This document shows positions 1-8,537 of a stretch of DNA of 64,000 nt, in pieces (position 1 is the first letter of the stretch; every line of letters begins with the position of its first letter). Origin of the DNA: Streptomyces flavofungini (GTDB lineage Bacteria > Actinomycetota > Actinomycetes > Streptomycetales > Streptomycetaceae); NCBI RefSeq assembly GCF_030388665.1, contig NZ_CP128846.1, positions 1,612,001-1,676,000 on the forward strand, in the 5' to 3' direction. The translations under genes and the position numbers were made by a program. Below the pieces are notes generated by a model. It was not told where the DNA came from. It searched no databases and worked only from the letters and a program-made list of their open reading frames with translations.

Positions 1-1
1 C

Positions 2-397
2 CTCGGCGTCATCCACAACGTGACCTCGGCGACCCGGCTGCTCGACCTGCTCACCGCCTTCGACGGCGACCGGCGGGTGCAGACCCTGTTCACCTGCACG
101 GGCTCCTCACCGTTCGCGGACGGCGTCGCCGAGTTCGCCGCCGCCCGCGAACTCCCCCTCGTCCCCTGGGACGAGGCGGTGAAGACGGACTTCGACCTGG
201 CCATCGGCACGAGCCGCGGCGGGGCCCTGCACACCATCTCCGCACCACTCCTGGGCGCCCCGCACGGCGCTGGATATAATAAGAGACTCGGGAGCCGGGA
301 GCCGGGAGCCGGGAGCCGGGAGCCGGGAGCCGGGAGCCGGGAGCCGGGAGCCGGGAGCCGGGAGCCGGGAGCCGGGAGCCGGGAGCCTTCGGCCTGA
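2..397 (+). CDS. N-terminal part of a glycosyltransferase-like protein, cut by a 7-bp repeat array
   Basis: The frame is open from the first bases of the window, so the true start lies upstream. The first ~95 codons encode a GT-B-like Rossmann half (a region reading FDLAIGTSRGG, then GAPHGAGYNK), resembling the actinobacterial family often mis-named 'translation initiation factor 2' and, more distantly, CDP-glycerol glycerophosphotransferases. After the YNK motif the frame enters the 7-bp array at 289-386, reads heptapeptide repeats (REPGAGS) and stops at 395-397. The rest of the same protein continues in another + frame from about 388 (FGLTAEWLVHDGE), so the gene is split by a frame change inside the array. 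Fourteen copies are out of frame; by arithmetic 12 or 15 copies would restore one ORF. It could be a pseudogene, a phase-variable gene in its OFF state, or a copy-number assembly error. Confidence 0.7.
   Translation, partial: LGVIHNVTSATRLLDLLTAFDGDRRVQTLFTCTGSSPFADGVAEFAAARELPLVPWDEAVKTDFDLAIGTSRGGALHTISAPLLGAPHGAGYNKRLGSREPGAGSREPGAGSREPGAGSREPGAGSREPSA
289..386. repeat. Perfect 7-bp tandem repeat, 14 copies, inside a coding region
   Basis: CGGGAGC is repeated exactly 14 times (98 bp) with no interruptions. Because 7 is not divisible by 3, each gain or loss of a unit shifts the reading frame. All three plus frames through the array stay open and encode the same heptapeptide repeat in different registers. 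The two halves of the flanking gene join in frame only when the copy number is a multiple of 3. This is the structure expected of a slipped-strand contingency locus. It is not a CRISPR: there are no spacers. Confidence 0.97.
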
Positions 398-411
398 CGG
401 CTGAATGGCTC

Positions 412-1797
412 GTGCACGACGGCGAGTTGATACCCTCCGCGATCGTCCTCTCCCACGAGGAACAGCTCGCCCGGCTCCGCGTCGGCTGCCCCGAGGCCCT
501 GCCGGTGGCGCACGTCGTCGGCGACCCCTGCATGGACCGGCTCGACGCCTCCCTCCCCTTCCGCGCCGAGTACCGCGCCGCGCTCGGCGTCCGCCCCGAC
601 CAGCGTCTGCTCGTCCTCAGCTCGACCTGGGGCCGCCGCTCCCTCCTCGGCTCCGCCGGCGACGTCGTGCTCCGCGCGCTCGCCGAGCTGCCCCACGACT
701 CGTTCCGCGTCCTCGCCGCAGTGCACCCCAACGCCTGGTACGGCCACGGCGGTTGGCAGATCCGATCCTGGCTGCGCCCGCACCTGGACGCCGGACTCCT
801 GCTTCCCCCGCCCGCGGGCAGCACCTGGCAGGCGGCGCTGTGCGCGGCGGACGCGTTCATCGGCGATCACGGCTCCGTGACGCTGTACGCGGCCGGGCTC
901 GGTGTGCCCGGGCTGCTCGGCGCCTTCGACGAGGACGGCGTGGCGGCGGGCTCCCCCATGGCGGCCCTCGGCACGGTACTGCCCCGCCTCTCGCCCGCGC
1001 GACCGCTCGCCGCCCAACTGGAGGACGCCGCACGCGACCAGGCGACGGACCCCCGGCTCGCCGCGGTCACCGCCCAGATCACCTCCCACCCGGGCGACGC
1101 ACCGGCCCGCCTGCGCCGCCTCTGCTACCGGATGCTCGACCTGGACGAACCCGCCGCGCCGCCCACCCCGCGCCCCGTCGACGTCCCGCAGGACCTGCCG
1201 CCGGCGCCCCGCTCACCCGTGGAACGGCCTCTGTTCGTCGAGGCCGTGGTGACAGCGGTCGGCGGAGCCCACCGGCCGACGCAGCCCACCGGGGTCACCG
1301 GGGCCACCGAGTCGCCGGAGCCGACGGGGCTGCCGGAGCTGCTGATCCGGCGCTATCCGGCCCATGCCCGTGCCGCCGCCGCCCCGTCCCCTCCGTTCAC
1401 CGACGCCCACCTGGCCGTCACCGCAGGCGAGCCCGACGCGCGTTGGGCCCACGCGGCGGACGTGGTCACGGCCCGCTCCCCCGCTTCGGGGCACCACCTC
1501 GCCGCGCTGACAAAGGAGTTGTTCAGGGACCACCCGGGCTGCGCCCTGGTCGCCGTGCCGCGAGAGGGCGACGGGTGCCTGGTGCGGACCCGCAACGGCA
1601 CCTCACTCCGAGCAGGTTGGGAGTCGACACCCGGCTGGGCGACGGCTTCGCTCACCGCGTCCGCGGTGTACGCCTGCCTGCTCCAGCACGGAGGCGACTG
1701 GGCGGGCGAGGCACTGGTACGGCTCACACCGGACGGTGAACCCGCGCGCCTGCGGGTGCGGCGGCCGGGTGCGGATCCCGGGCCGTTCGGCGGCTGA
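412..1797 (+). CDS. C-terminal part of the glycosyltransferase-like protein
   Basis: A 461-codon frame opens at a GTG at 412, but homology-like sequence begins earlier, at about 388 (FGLTAEWLV), directly after the 7-bp array, so 412 is only a possible re-initiation point and has no convincing ribosome binding site. Recognisable features are GDPCMDRL, LSSTWGRRSLL, HPNAWYGHG and a nucleotide-sugar/acceptor-type GDHGSVTLYAAGLGVP segment, matching the second GT-B half of CDP-glycerol glycerophosphotransferase-like proteins. The C-terminal ~200 residues are a variable Pro/Ala-rich extension of unknown role. Function is inferred as cell-surface glycosylation or polymer transfer; the substrate cannot be read from the sequence. 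Expression as a full protein depends on repeat copy number. Confidence 0.75.
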   Translation: MHDGELIPSAIVLSHEEQLARLRVGCPEALPVAHVVGDPCMDRLDASLPFRAEYRAALGVRPDQRLLVLSSTWGRRSLLGSAGDVVLRALAELPHDSFRVLAAVHPNAWYGHGGWQIRSWLRPHLDAGLLLPPPAGSTWQAALCAADAFIGDHGSVTLYAAGLGVPGLLGAFDEDGVAAGSPMAALGTVLPRLSPARPLAAQLEDAARDQATDPRLAAVTAQITSHPGDAPARLRRLCYRMLDLDEPAAPPTPRPVDVPQDLPPAPRSPVERPLFVEAVVTAVGGAHRPTQPTGVTGATESPEPTGLPELLIRRYPAHARAAAAPSPPFTDAHLAVTAGEPDARWAHAADVVTARSPASGHHLAALTKELFRDHPGCALVAVPREGDGCLVRTRNGTSLRAGWESTPGWATASLTASAVYACLLQHGGDWAGEALVRLTPDGEPARLRVRRPGADPGPFGG

Positions 1798-2004
1798 GGG
1801 CCGCGCGGGCCGCGCGGCGGCACACGGGCACGCGCGCGGTGCGGCGGCCATGGTCACGCGGGCCGCCTGGCGCCTGACCGTCCCGCGTGCGGTCCCGCAG
1901 CCGTCGGCCACCGCCGCGGCGCGGCGGCCGACAAGTCCCGCGGCCACGGTCAGACGGGCCCGTACGACGGCTCACCATCCCGCGCCCGGCCCGGCGGCCG
2001 ACGG

Positions 2005-4287
2005 TCACGAGTCGGCCCCCTCCCCCAATCGCTCCCGCGCCCCCGCGGCCCCCACACTCCCCAGCCTCCGGTAGGTGTCGAGCGCCGCCCGCCAGTCCTC
2101 CCGGGCTCGCCCCTGGGCGCCGCGCGCCGCCCACGCGTCGCCGCGGGTGAGGCGGGCGTCGGCCTCCTCCTTGGGGGCGCCGCGCTCCTGGAGAAGGGTG
2201 ATCGCCTCGTCCAGCGGGGCGACGGCTTCGTCCGCGCGGTCGGCGGCCAGCCGGGCCTGGGCGTAACGGGTCAGCGCGCGGGCCTCGTTGTAGCGGTCGG
2301 GCACGGGCAGCTCGGCGAAGAGCCGGCGTGCGCCGAGCAGGGCCGCGGCGGCCTCCTCGTGGAGGTGGGCGGCGCTCGCCGCGCGCCCCATGTGGTACTG
2401 GAGCAGGGCCCGGCCGCGCGGGTGGGCGAGGTCGCCGAGCGCGCGCAGCGCCTGCCGGAAGCAGTCCAGGGCGTCCTGCGGGCGGCCCTGTTCCACGGCG
2501 ACCTGGCCGAGGCCTTCGAGCGCTGAGGACTCGGTGCGGACGTGCCCGGCTGCGCGCGCTCGGCGCAGGGCGAGCCCGTAGTGGTGACCGGCTCGCTCGA
2601 CGCTCTCCGCGCCGCCCTGGTCGAAGAGCGCGAACGCCAGCTCGTAGTGACAGCGGGCCAGGACGAGGGCCGCGTCGTCCGGCACGGCGGCATCCCCGGC
2701 GGCCGGGCCCGCACTCACGCCCGCACCATCCCCAGCCCCATCTCCCGCACCGGCCTGCGGGCCCGCCCCGTCCCCCACACCCGCGCCCGCGATCCGCTCC
2801 GCCGCCCTCACGGCCCGCTCCGCCACCTCCACCCACAGCGTGTGGTGCTTGCGGCGGAAGAAGAAGCCGCGCAGGGCCTCCGCGAGGTCGCAGACGGTGC
2901 GGTCGTGGCCGCGGGCGTACTCGAGGCCGGTGAGGGCCGCGGCGTTCTCGCGGTCCGGTTCCAGGGCGTCCAGGGCCTCGGTCTCGTCGGCGAACACGCC
3001 TTCCAGGAAGGCGGGTCGGCGAAAGATCTCGGCGCGGCGCCAGCGGCCCGACACCAGGTGCTCGGCCGCCGCGGCCCGCCGCAGGTACCAGCCGGTGATG
3101 CGGGCCGCCACCGCGGCGGCCTCGTCGGTGTCCGTGCGGGCGAGGGCGCCCGCGTACTCGTGGAGGAGGCCGTTCATGCGGCAGCGGCCGGGGGCGGGGC
3201 GTTCGAGGAGGTTGCCGTTGAGGAGGGTGCGCCGCGCCCGCGCGCCCGCGTCGGGGCCACCCGCCAGCTCGTCGACGAGGGCGTCGGCGAACTCGGGCGT
3301 CGGGTTCAGGCCGAGGCCGCGGAAGACGGCGGCGCTCGCGGGATCGAGGGCCGCGTAGGAGTCCTCGAAGACGGACCGCAGGGAGTACGTGTGCGGGTCG
3401 TCGGGCACGGTCAGCGCCTCCTGGAAGGTGGGCAGGGCCAGGAGTCGGCGGACGAACTCCTCGACGCCGCCCTCCAGCGGGTCCGCGGCGCGCGCCCCGG
3501 CGAGCCGGGCGGCGGCGGGCAGGCCCGCGAAGGCGGGGATGACGGACCGGAGCAACTCCTTTCCCTGAGTCGTGAGTTCGGCGGTCACGGCGCGGCCCGC
3601 CGTGTCCAGGAACAGCTCCTGGCAGGACGCGTCGTCGAGCCCCGCGAGGCGCACGTACACCGGTTCGGACCCCGGCAGGACGGTGCGCAGGCCGTTGAGC
3701 AGCAGGCGGCTGGTGAGGACGACCATGCTCCCGGGGTGCCCGGGGAGCAGCGGCGGGACCTGACCGGCCGTCACGACGTCGTCGAGCAGCACCAGGCAGG
3801 GTTCGTGCGCGGTGAGGTGGCGGTAGTACGCGGCGAGCGGCGCGGGCTCCGCGGGCATCTCGGCGCGCGGGGTGCCGAGCGCGGCGACGAACGACTCCAG
3901 GACGGAACGGGTGTCGGCGGGGTCCAGGGCGCCGCGCGGGCTCATGTCGGCGTAGAGGACACCGCCGGGGAAGTCCCCGCGCCGCAGCGCCGACCAGTGC
4001 AGGACGGCGCCGCTCTTGCCGATGCCGGGCGGCCCCGTCACCACGACGACCTCGGCGGCGGCGCGGTCGGCCCCGGCGTCGGCGAGGCGGTCGAGGGCGG
4101 CGCGCACCGGCAGCCGGTCCACGAGCCGTCCGGGTGCCGCGGGCGCCATGAACGGAACGCGCGGGGCGCGAACTTGACCGCTCACGCAGCCTCGGACCGT
4201 GACGTGCTCCGCCTGGATGACGTCACGGAAGGTCCCGCCCGAGATGTTGTTGGCCACCGAATCCACGCGGGCAGTCTTCCAGGGCAC
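2005..4287 (-). CDS. NB-ARC/TPR STAND NTPase with N-terminal Gly/Asn/Gln motif
   Basis: This 760-residue protein is a signal-transducing ATPase of the STAND class. It has a Walker A motif GPPGIGKS at 85-92 (Lys91), a Walker B at about 164-170 (CLVLLDD), a winged-helix-like region around residues 290-390, and a C-terminal half of Ala-rich helical pairs typical of tetratricopeptide repeats (about 420-750). The N-terminus carries NNISGGTF...VIQA (about 13-26), a short motif seen in many actinomycete NLR-like proteins and resembling bacterial amyloid signalling sequences. A second GTG seven codons downstream would keep this motif and is an alternative start. No partner effector is adjacent. A role in defence or development is family-level inference. 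The neighbour across 82 bp is the unrelated cytochrome b gene on the same strand. Confidence 0.85.
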   Translation of the reverse strand: MPWKTARVDSVANNISGGTFRDVIQAEHVTVRGCVSGQVRAPRVPFMAPAAPGRLVDRLPVRAALDRLADAGADRAAAEVVVVTGPPGIGKSGAVLHWSALRRGDFPGGVLYADMSPRGALDPADTRSVLESFVAALGTPRAEMPAEPAPLAAYYRHLTAHEPCLVLLDDVVTAGQVPPLLPGHPGSMVVLTSRLLLNGLRTVLPGSEPVYVRLAGLDDASCQELFLDTAGRAVTAELTTQGKELLRSVIPAFAGLPAAARLAGARAADPLEGGVEEFVRRLLALPTFQEALTVPDDPHTYSLRSVFEDSYAALDPASAAVFRGLGLNPTPEFADALVDELAGGPDAGARARRTLLNGNLLERPAPGRCRMNGLLHEYAGALARTDTDEAAAVAARITGWYLRRAAAAEHLVSGRWRRAEIFRRPAFLEGVFADETEALDALEPDRENAAALTGLEYARGHDRTVCDLAEALRGFFFRRKHHTLWVEVAERAVRAAERIAGAGVGDGAGPQAGAGDGAGDGAGVSAGPAAGDAAVPDDAALVLARCHYELAFALFDQGGAESVERAGHHYGLALRRARAAGHVRTESSALEGLGQVAVEQGRPQDALDCFRQALRALGDLAHPRGRALLQYHMGRAASAAHLHEEAAAALLGARRLFAELPVPDRYNEARALTRYAQARLAADRADEAVAPLDEAITLLQERGAPKEEADARLTRGDAWAARGAQGRAREDWRAALDTYRRLGSVGAAGARERLGEGADS

Positions 4288-4369
4288 GGCGCCTGACGGA
4301 ACGCCACCTCGCTTTCCCCGGGCGGTCCGTCCGACCGGCGCGTCCCGGTGGCGCCCGCCCCGAAGCGCC

Positions 4370-6013
4370 TCAGGGGTGCCCGTCGCCGCTGTGGATCCGC
4401 CGGTACTCCTCCGCCGTGGCCTTCGGCACCTGGGCGCCGGGGCCGTACATCGCCCGGGAGAGCCGTGTCCGCAGCCGCTCCGAGCGGGGCACCTTGCGGG
4501 CCACGCCGTTCGCGTCGACCAGGGGCTCCACCTCGTGGGGCCGGGGCTGTTCGTGCGCGGTGAGCCGGTACCGCTCGGCCTGGCTGAGGGGCTCGTGGAC
4601 CTCCACGTACTCGCCGTGCGGGAGGCGTTTGATGCGGCCGCTCTCGCGTCCGTGCAGGACCTTGTCGCGGTCGCGGCGCTGCAGCCCCAGACAGATCCGG
4701 TGGGTGACGACGAAGGCGAGCGGCGGGGCGACGAAGAAGGCGACGCGCACGAACCAGGTGATGGCGTTGATGGAGAGGTGGAAGTGCGTGGCCCACAGGT
4801 CGTTGCCGCCGCCGACCATCAGCACGCCGTACAGCGTCAGCCAGGCCACGCCGAGGCCCGTGCGGACGGGGGCGTTGCGCGGGCGCTCGGCGATGTGGTG
4901 CTCGCGTCTGTCCTTGGTGATCCAGGCCTCGATGAACGGATACGCCCCGATCGCCGCCATGATGAGCGGGAACAGCGCGAAGGGAATGAAGACGCCCAGT
5001 TGCAGGGTGTGGCCCCAGGCGTTGATCTCCCAGCCGGGCATCACCCGGATCAGCCCTTCGGAGAAGCCGAGGTACCAGTCGGGCTGGGCGCCGGTGCCGA
5101 CGAGGTCGGGCCGGTAGGGTCCGAGGGCCCATACGGGGTTGATGGTGGCGATGGCGCCCATCAGCGCGAGGACGCCGAAGACGAGGAAGAAGAAGCCGCC
5201 CGCCTTGGCGACGTAGACGGGCAGGAAGGGCGCGCCGACCACGTTCTTCTCGGTCCGCCCCGGCCCGGCGAACTGGGTGTGCTTGTGGTAGAAGACCAGG
5301 ATCAGATGGGCGACGACCAGGCCCAGCATGATGCCGGGAAGCAGCAGGACGTGCACGGCGAAGAGTCTCGGGATGATGTCGTGTCCCGGGAACTCCCCTC
5401 CGAAGAGGAAGAAGGAGAGGTACGTGCCGACGACCGGGATCGACAGGATGGCGCCCTGCGCGAAGCGGATGCCGGTGCCCGACAGCAGGTCGTCGGGGAG
5501 CGAGTAGCCGGTCAGGCCGGTGATGAGGCCGAGCATCAACAGGGTCCAGCCGAACACCCAGTTGATCTCGCGCGGCTTGCGGTACGCGCCGGTGAAGAAC
5601 ACCCGCATCATGTGCACGAGCATCCCGGCGACGAACACGAGGGCCGCCCAGTGGTGGATCTGCCGGATGAGCAGTCCGCCGCGCACCTCCATGCTGATGT
5701 CGACGGTCGACTCGAAGGCGCGGGTCATCAGCACGCCCTTGAGCGGTTCGTAACTGCCGTTGTACTCGACCTCGATGCCGCTCGGCTCGAAGAACAGGGT
5801 GAGCCAGACGCCGGTGAGGATCAGGATCAGGAAGCTGTAGAGACAGATCTCGCCGAACATGAAGGACCAGTGGTCCGGGAACACCTTGCGCATCTGGGTC
5901 CTGGCGAGGGTGTGCACGCCGAGGCGGCCGTCCGCCCAGTCGGCGACGCGTTCACCCTTGCCGGGACCGGCGTCCCGTTTGCCGGGGCCGGTGCTGCGGG
6001 CACGTTCGCTCAT
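4370..6013 (-). CDS. qcrB: Cytochrome bc complex cytochrome b subunit (QcrB paralogue)
   Basis: Integral membrane di-heme subunit of the menaquinol:cytochrome c oxidoreductase. The 547-residue protein has the paired heme-b histidines of helix B (H120/H134) and helix D (H221/H236), and a Qo-site PDWY motif replacing the classical PEWY. Several hydrophobic helices precede a ~100-residue hydrophilic C-terminal tail, as in actinobacterial QcrB. The start at 6013 is chosen over one 18 codons upstream because a strong GGGGGGAG ribosome site lies just before it. The gene stands alone: no qcrC or qcrA is beside it, so this is probably the second, dispersed qcrB that many Streptomyces carry rather than the main operon copy. 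It may serve an alternative complex or replace the main subunit under some conditions. Confidence 0.93.
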   Translation of the reverse strand: MSERARSTGPGKRDAGPGKGERVADWADGRLGVHTLARTQMRKVFPDHWSFMFGEICLYSFLILILTGVWLTLFFEPSGIEVEYNGSYEPLKGVLMTRAFESTVDISMEVRGGLLIRQIHHWAALVFVAGMLVHMMRVFFTGAYRKPREINWVFGWTLLMLGLITGLTGYSLPDDLLSGTGIRFAQGAILSIPVVGTYLSFFLFGGEFPGHDIIPRLFAVHVLLLPGIMLGLVVAHLILVFYHKHTQFAGPGRTEKNVVGAPFLPVYVAKAGGFFFLVFGVLALMGAIATINPVWALGPYRPDLVGTGAQPDWYLGFSEGLIRVMPGWEINAWGHTLQLGVFIPFALFPLIMAAIGAYPFIEAWITKDRREHHIAERPRNAPVRTGLGVAWLTLYGVLMVGGGNDLWATHFHLSINAITWFVRVAFFVAPPLAFVVTHRICLGLQRRDRDKVLHGRESGRIKRLPHGEYVEVHEPLSQAERYRLTAHEQPRPHEVEPLVDANGVARKVPRSERLRTRLSRAMYGPGAQVPKATAEEYRRIHSGDGHP

Positions 6014-6115
6014 GCGGCTCCCCCCTCGGGCGGCTATCCAGGGTAGGTGTGCCGCGCGCTCACGCAACAGGGCCGTGCGGCGCCCCGGGACGAGCCCGCT
6101 GTCGACCCCCGGGCC

Positions 6116-7261
6116 TCACCATTCGGCGAACGATCCGTCCGGGTGCCGCCACACGGGGTTGCGCCAGGCGTGCCCGCTCCGGTCGGCCGCCCGCACCGCC
6201 GCCTCGTCGACCGTGACGCCGAGCCCGGGCAGGTCCGTGCGGTGGGCGTGCCCGTCGGTGAAGCGGAACGGCTCGGTGTCCACGACGTACGACAGGAGGT
6301 CGGCGCTCTTGTTGTAGTGGATGCCGCGGCTCTGCTCCTGGATGAGGAAGTTCGGGGTGGTGAAGGCCAGTTGGAGGCTCGCGGCGAGCGCGATCGGACC
6401 GAGCGGGCAGTGCGGGGCGAGCAGCGCGCCGTGGGTCTCCGCGAGGGCGGCGATGCGCTGGACCTCGGTGATGCCGCCCGCGTGCGACAGGTCGGGCTGG
6501 GCGACGGCGATGCCCGCGGTGAGGGCGGGCAGGAACTCGGCGCGGCTGTAGAGGCGTTCGCCGGTGGCGACGGGGACGGGGCTGGCAGCGACCAGGGCGG
6601 GCAGCAGGTGGCTCTGGTCGGGCAGGAGCGGCTCCTCCGCGAACAGCGGGTGCAGCGGGGCGAGTTCGGCGAGGGCGCGGCGGGCGCTCGCGGGGGTGAA
6701 GCGGCCGTGGAAGTCGACGGCCACGTCCCGATCGGGCCCGAGGGCCTCGCGGGCGACGGCGACGCGGTCGACGACGGCGGCGGTCTCGGCGGGCGTGGTG
6801 AGCGGCGAGGTCGCTCCGGCCGCGTTCATCTTCACGGCGGTGAAGCCCGCCTCGACCTGCTCGGCGATGTGCTCGGCGAGCACGGCGGGCTCGTCGCCGC
6901 CGACCCACGCGTACACCCGCGCCCGGTCCCGCACGGGCCCGCCGAGCAGGGCGTGCACGGGGGCGCCGTACGTCTTGCCCGCGATGTCCCACAGGGCCTG
7001 GTCGATGCCCGCGACGGCGCTGGAGAGGACGGGGCCGCCGCGGTAGAAGCCGCCTTTGGTGAGCACTTGCCAGTGGTCCTGGATCCGCAGCGGGTCCTTG
7101 CCGATCAGGTACTCGGCGAGTACGTCCACGGCGGCGCGCACCACCTCGGCGCGGCCCTCGACGACGGGTTCGCCCCAGCCGATCACGCCGTCGTCGGTCT
7201 GCACCCGGCAGAACAGCCAGCGGGGCGGGACGAGGAAGGTCTCCACGCGGTCGATCTTCAT
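6116..7261 (-). CDS. dgoD: D-galactonate dehydratase-like enolase-superfamily enzyme
   Basis: A 381-residue mandelate racemase/muconate lactonising enzyme family member. An N-terminal capping domain (residues 1-115) is followed by a TIM barrel with an AVKMNAAG lysine strand, metal ligands in DFHGRF, EEP and GERLYSR, a DLSHAGGITE segment and an APHCPLGP histidine loop, the pattern of galactonate dehydratases. It would abstract the proton alpha to the carboxylate of an acid sugar and eliminate water to a 2-keto-3-deoxy acid. It lies 96 bp downstream of an SDR on the same strand, so the pair may oxidise a sugar and dehydrate the resulting acid. No aldolase or kinase is nearby, so the exact sugar acid is inferred. 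Confidence 0.8.
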   Translation of the reverse strand: MKIDRVETFLVPPRWLFCRVQTDDGVIGWGEPVVEGRAEVVRAAVDVLAEYLIGKDPLRIQDHWQVLTKGGFYRGGPVLSSAVAGIDQALWDIAGKTYGAPVHALLGGPVRDRARVYAWVGGDEPAVLAEHIAEQVEAGFTAVKMNAAGATSPLTTPAETAAVVDRVAVAREALGPDRDVAVDFHGRFTPASARRALAELAPLHPLFAEEPLLPDQSHLLPALVAASPVPVATGERLYSRAEFLPALTAGIAVAQPDLSHAGGITEVQRIAALAETHGALLAPHCPLGPIALAASLQLAFTTPNFLIQEQSRGIHYNKSADLLSYVVDTEPFRFTDGHAHRTDLPGLGVTVDEAAVRAADRSGHAWRNPVWRHPDGSFAEW

Positions 7262-7357
7262 GGTGTGTCGGTCTCTCCTCGCTCGGTGCGGCGGGCGGTG
7301 GCGGACGCGGGGGGCGCCGAGGGCGGGATCGGGCGGGTCCGGCGCGTGGCGGACCGC

Positions 7358-8149
7358 TCAGGCGGAGTCCTTGACCACGCTCCAGCCGCCGTCCACGGTC
7401 AGGCTCGTCCCGGTGACGTACGACGCCTCGTCGGCGGCGAGGAACGCGATGGCCGCCGCGACCTCTCCCGGTGCGCCGAACCGCCCGGCCGCCGTCCCCT
7501 CGACGCTGCGCGCCCGGTCCGCCTCGCCCACGTCCCCCCACGCGGGCGTGAGGATCGGCCCCGGGACGACGGCGTTGACCCGCACCTCGGGGCCGTAGTC
7601 GACGGCGAGCTGTCCGCACAGGGAGAGCAGGGCGCCTTTGCTCGCCGCGTAGGCGGGGCGGCCCGGGATGCCGGTGTGGGCGTGCACCGAGGAGGTGAGG
7701 ACGACGGCGCCGCGGTGGGCGCGCAGGTCGGGCAGGACGGCCTTGAAGCCGAGGAACGCGCCGGTGAGGTTCACCGCGAGCTGGTGCTCCCAGGAGGCCC
7801 GGGTCATGGCGTGGGCCGGGGCGACCTCGCAGGCGTAAGCGTTGCTGGAGAGGACGCCGACGGGGCCGAAGCCGTGCGCGGCCGCGACGACCTGCTCCCA
7901 GTCGCCGGCCTCGGCGACGTCCGCGCGGACGAACACCGCGCTGCCGCCCTTGGCCCGGATGCCCTCCGCGACCGGCTCACCCCGGCCCGCGTCCACGTCG
8001 CAGACGACGACGGCCGCGCCCTCGGCGGCGAGGCGCACGGCCGTGGCGGCGCCGATGCCGGAGGCGCCGCCGGTGACCACGGCGACCCTGCCGGTGAAGC
8101 GGGCGCCGGACGGGGCGGCGGGGCGCTCCGCGTGTGCGCTTGGGTTCAC
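7358..8149 (-). CDS. Short-chain dehydrogenase/reductase
   Basis: A classical SDR of 263 residues. The NAD(P) loop TGGASGIG is at 26-33, and the catalytic Ser and YxxxK are visible (LTSSVHAHTG, then YAASK). A C-terminal GTSLTVDGGW closes the domain. The usual NNAG motif is replaced by SSNAYA, which is uncommon. I place the start at GTG 8149 because GAGGGGA lies about 8 nt upstream; the frame stays open for 66 further codons that look non-coding. It is upstream of, and probably co-transcribed with, the galactonate-dehydratase-like gene. A role as an aldose or sugar-alcohol dehydrogenase feeding an acid sugar to that enzyme is plausible but not shown. Confidence 0.85.
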   Translation of the reverse strand: MNPSAHAERPAAPSGARFTGRVAVVTGGASGIGAATAVRLAAEGAAVVVCDVDAGRGEPVAEGIRAKGGSAVFVRADVAEAGDWEQVVAAAHGFGPVGVLSSNAYACEVAPAHAMTRASWEHQLAVNLTGAFLGFKAVLPDLRAHRGAVVLTSSVHAHTGIPGRPAYAASKGALLSLCGQLAVDYGPEVRVNAVVPGPILTPAWGDVGEADRARSVEGTAAGRFGAPGEVAAAIAFLAADEASYVTGTSLTVDGGWSVVKDSA

Positions 8150-8537
8150 GGGCTGCGTCCCCTCGTGCGGGTGGGCGGCGCGACCGCTCCCCGGGGCCGT
8201 GCCACACGTCCGTACCGCGCGGACGGCCCGCCGGGGAGCGGCGACCGCTGATGGCATGCGCCATCCACTGTATGTCCGGTCCTGCGTCCGGACACCTGCC
8301 GACTCCGCCGTCAACGCACGCGCCTCCGCGCGCGTACGTACCCCCATGAACGTGAGTGACCGCGTGAACCTTCGTATCGGACCGCATCAAGCCGCTCCCC
8401 TGTCGCATCCCTCGGTCTGGGCACTCGGTCCGCAGTGGGCTCAGACTCGGCGAGGGACGCCGACAGCCCCCTGACGCACACGACGCGGATCGCCGGAGGC
8501 GACGGGTGGTGCGGGGAGGGTGGGGAGAGGGGCGCGG
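8150..8537. other. 388-bp intergenic region with a possible operator
   Basis: No gene is supported here. It lies upstream of the leftward SDR/dehydratase pair and downstream of the leftward metallophosphoesterase, so it should hold the promoter of the sugar-acid pair. The inverted repeat GTCCGG-N8-CCGGAC at 8274-8293, about 125 bp upstream of the SDR start, is the only clear candidate regulatory site. No convincing -10/-35 pair is visible. Confidence 0.4.

Noticed and set aside
289..386. CRISPR array
   Set aside because: Units are 7 bp, contiguous and without spacers, and no cas gene is present.
1724..2836. Open frames between the glycosyltransferase-like and NB-ARC genes
   Set aside because: All have biased Arg/Gly/Ala composition and mostly overlap the NB-ARC/TPR gene; no domain or ribosome site supports them.
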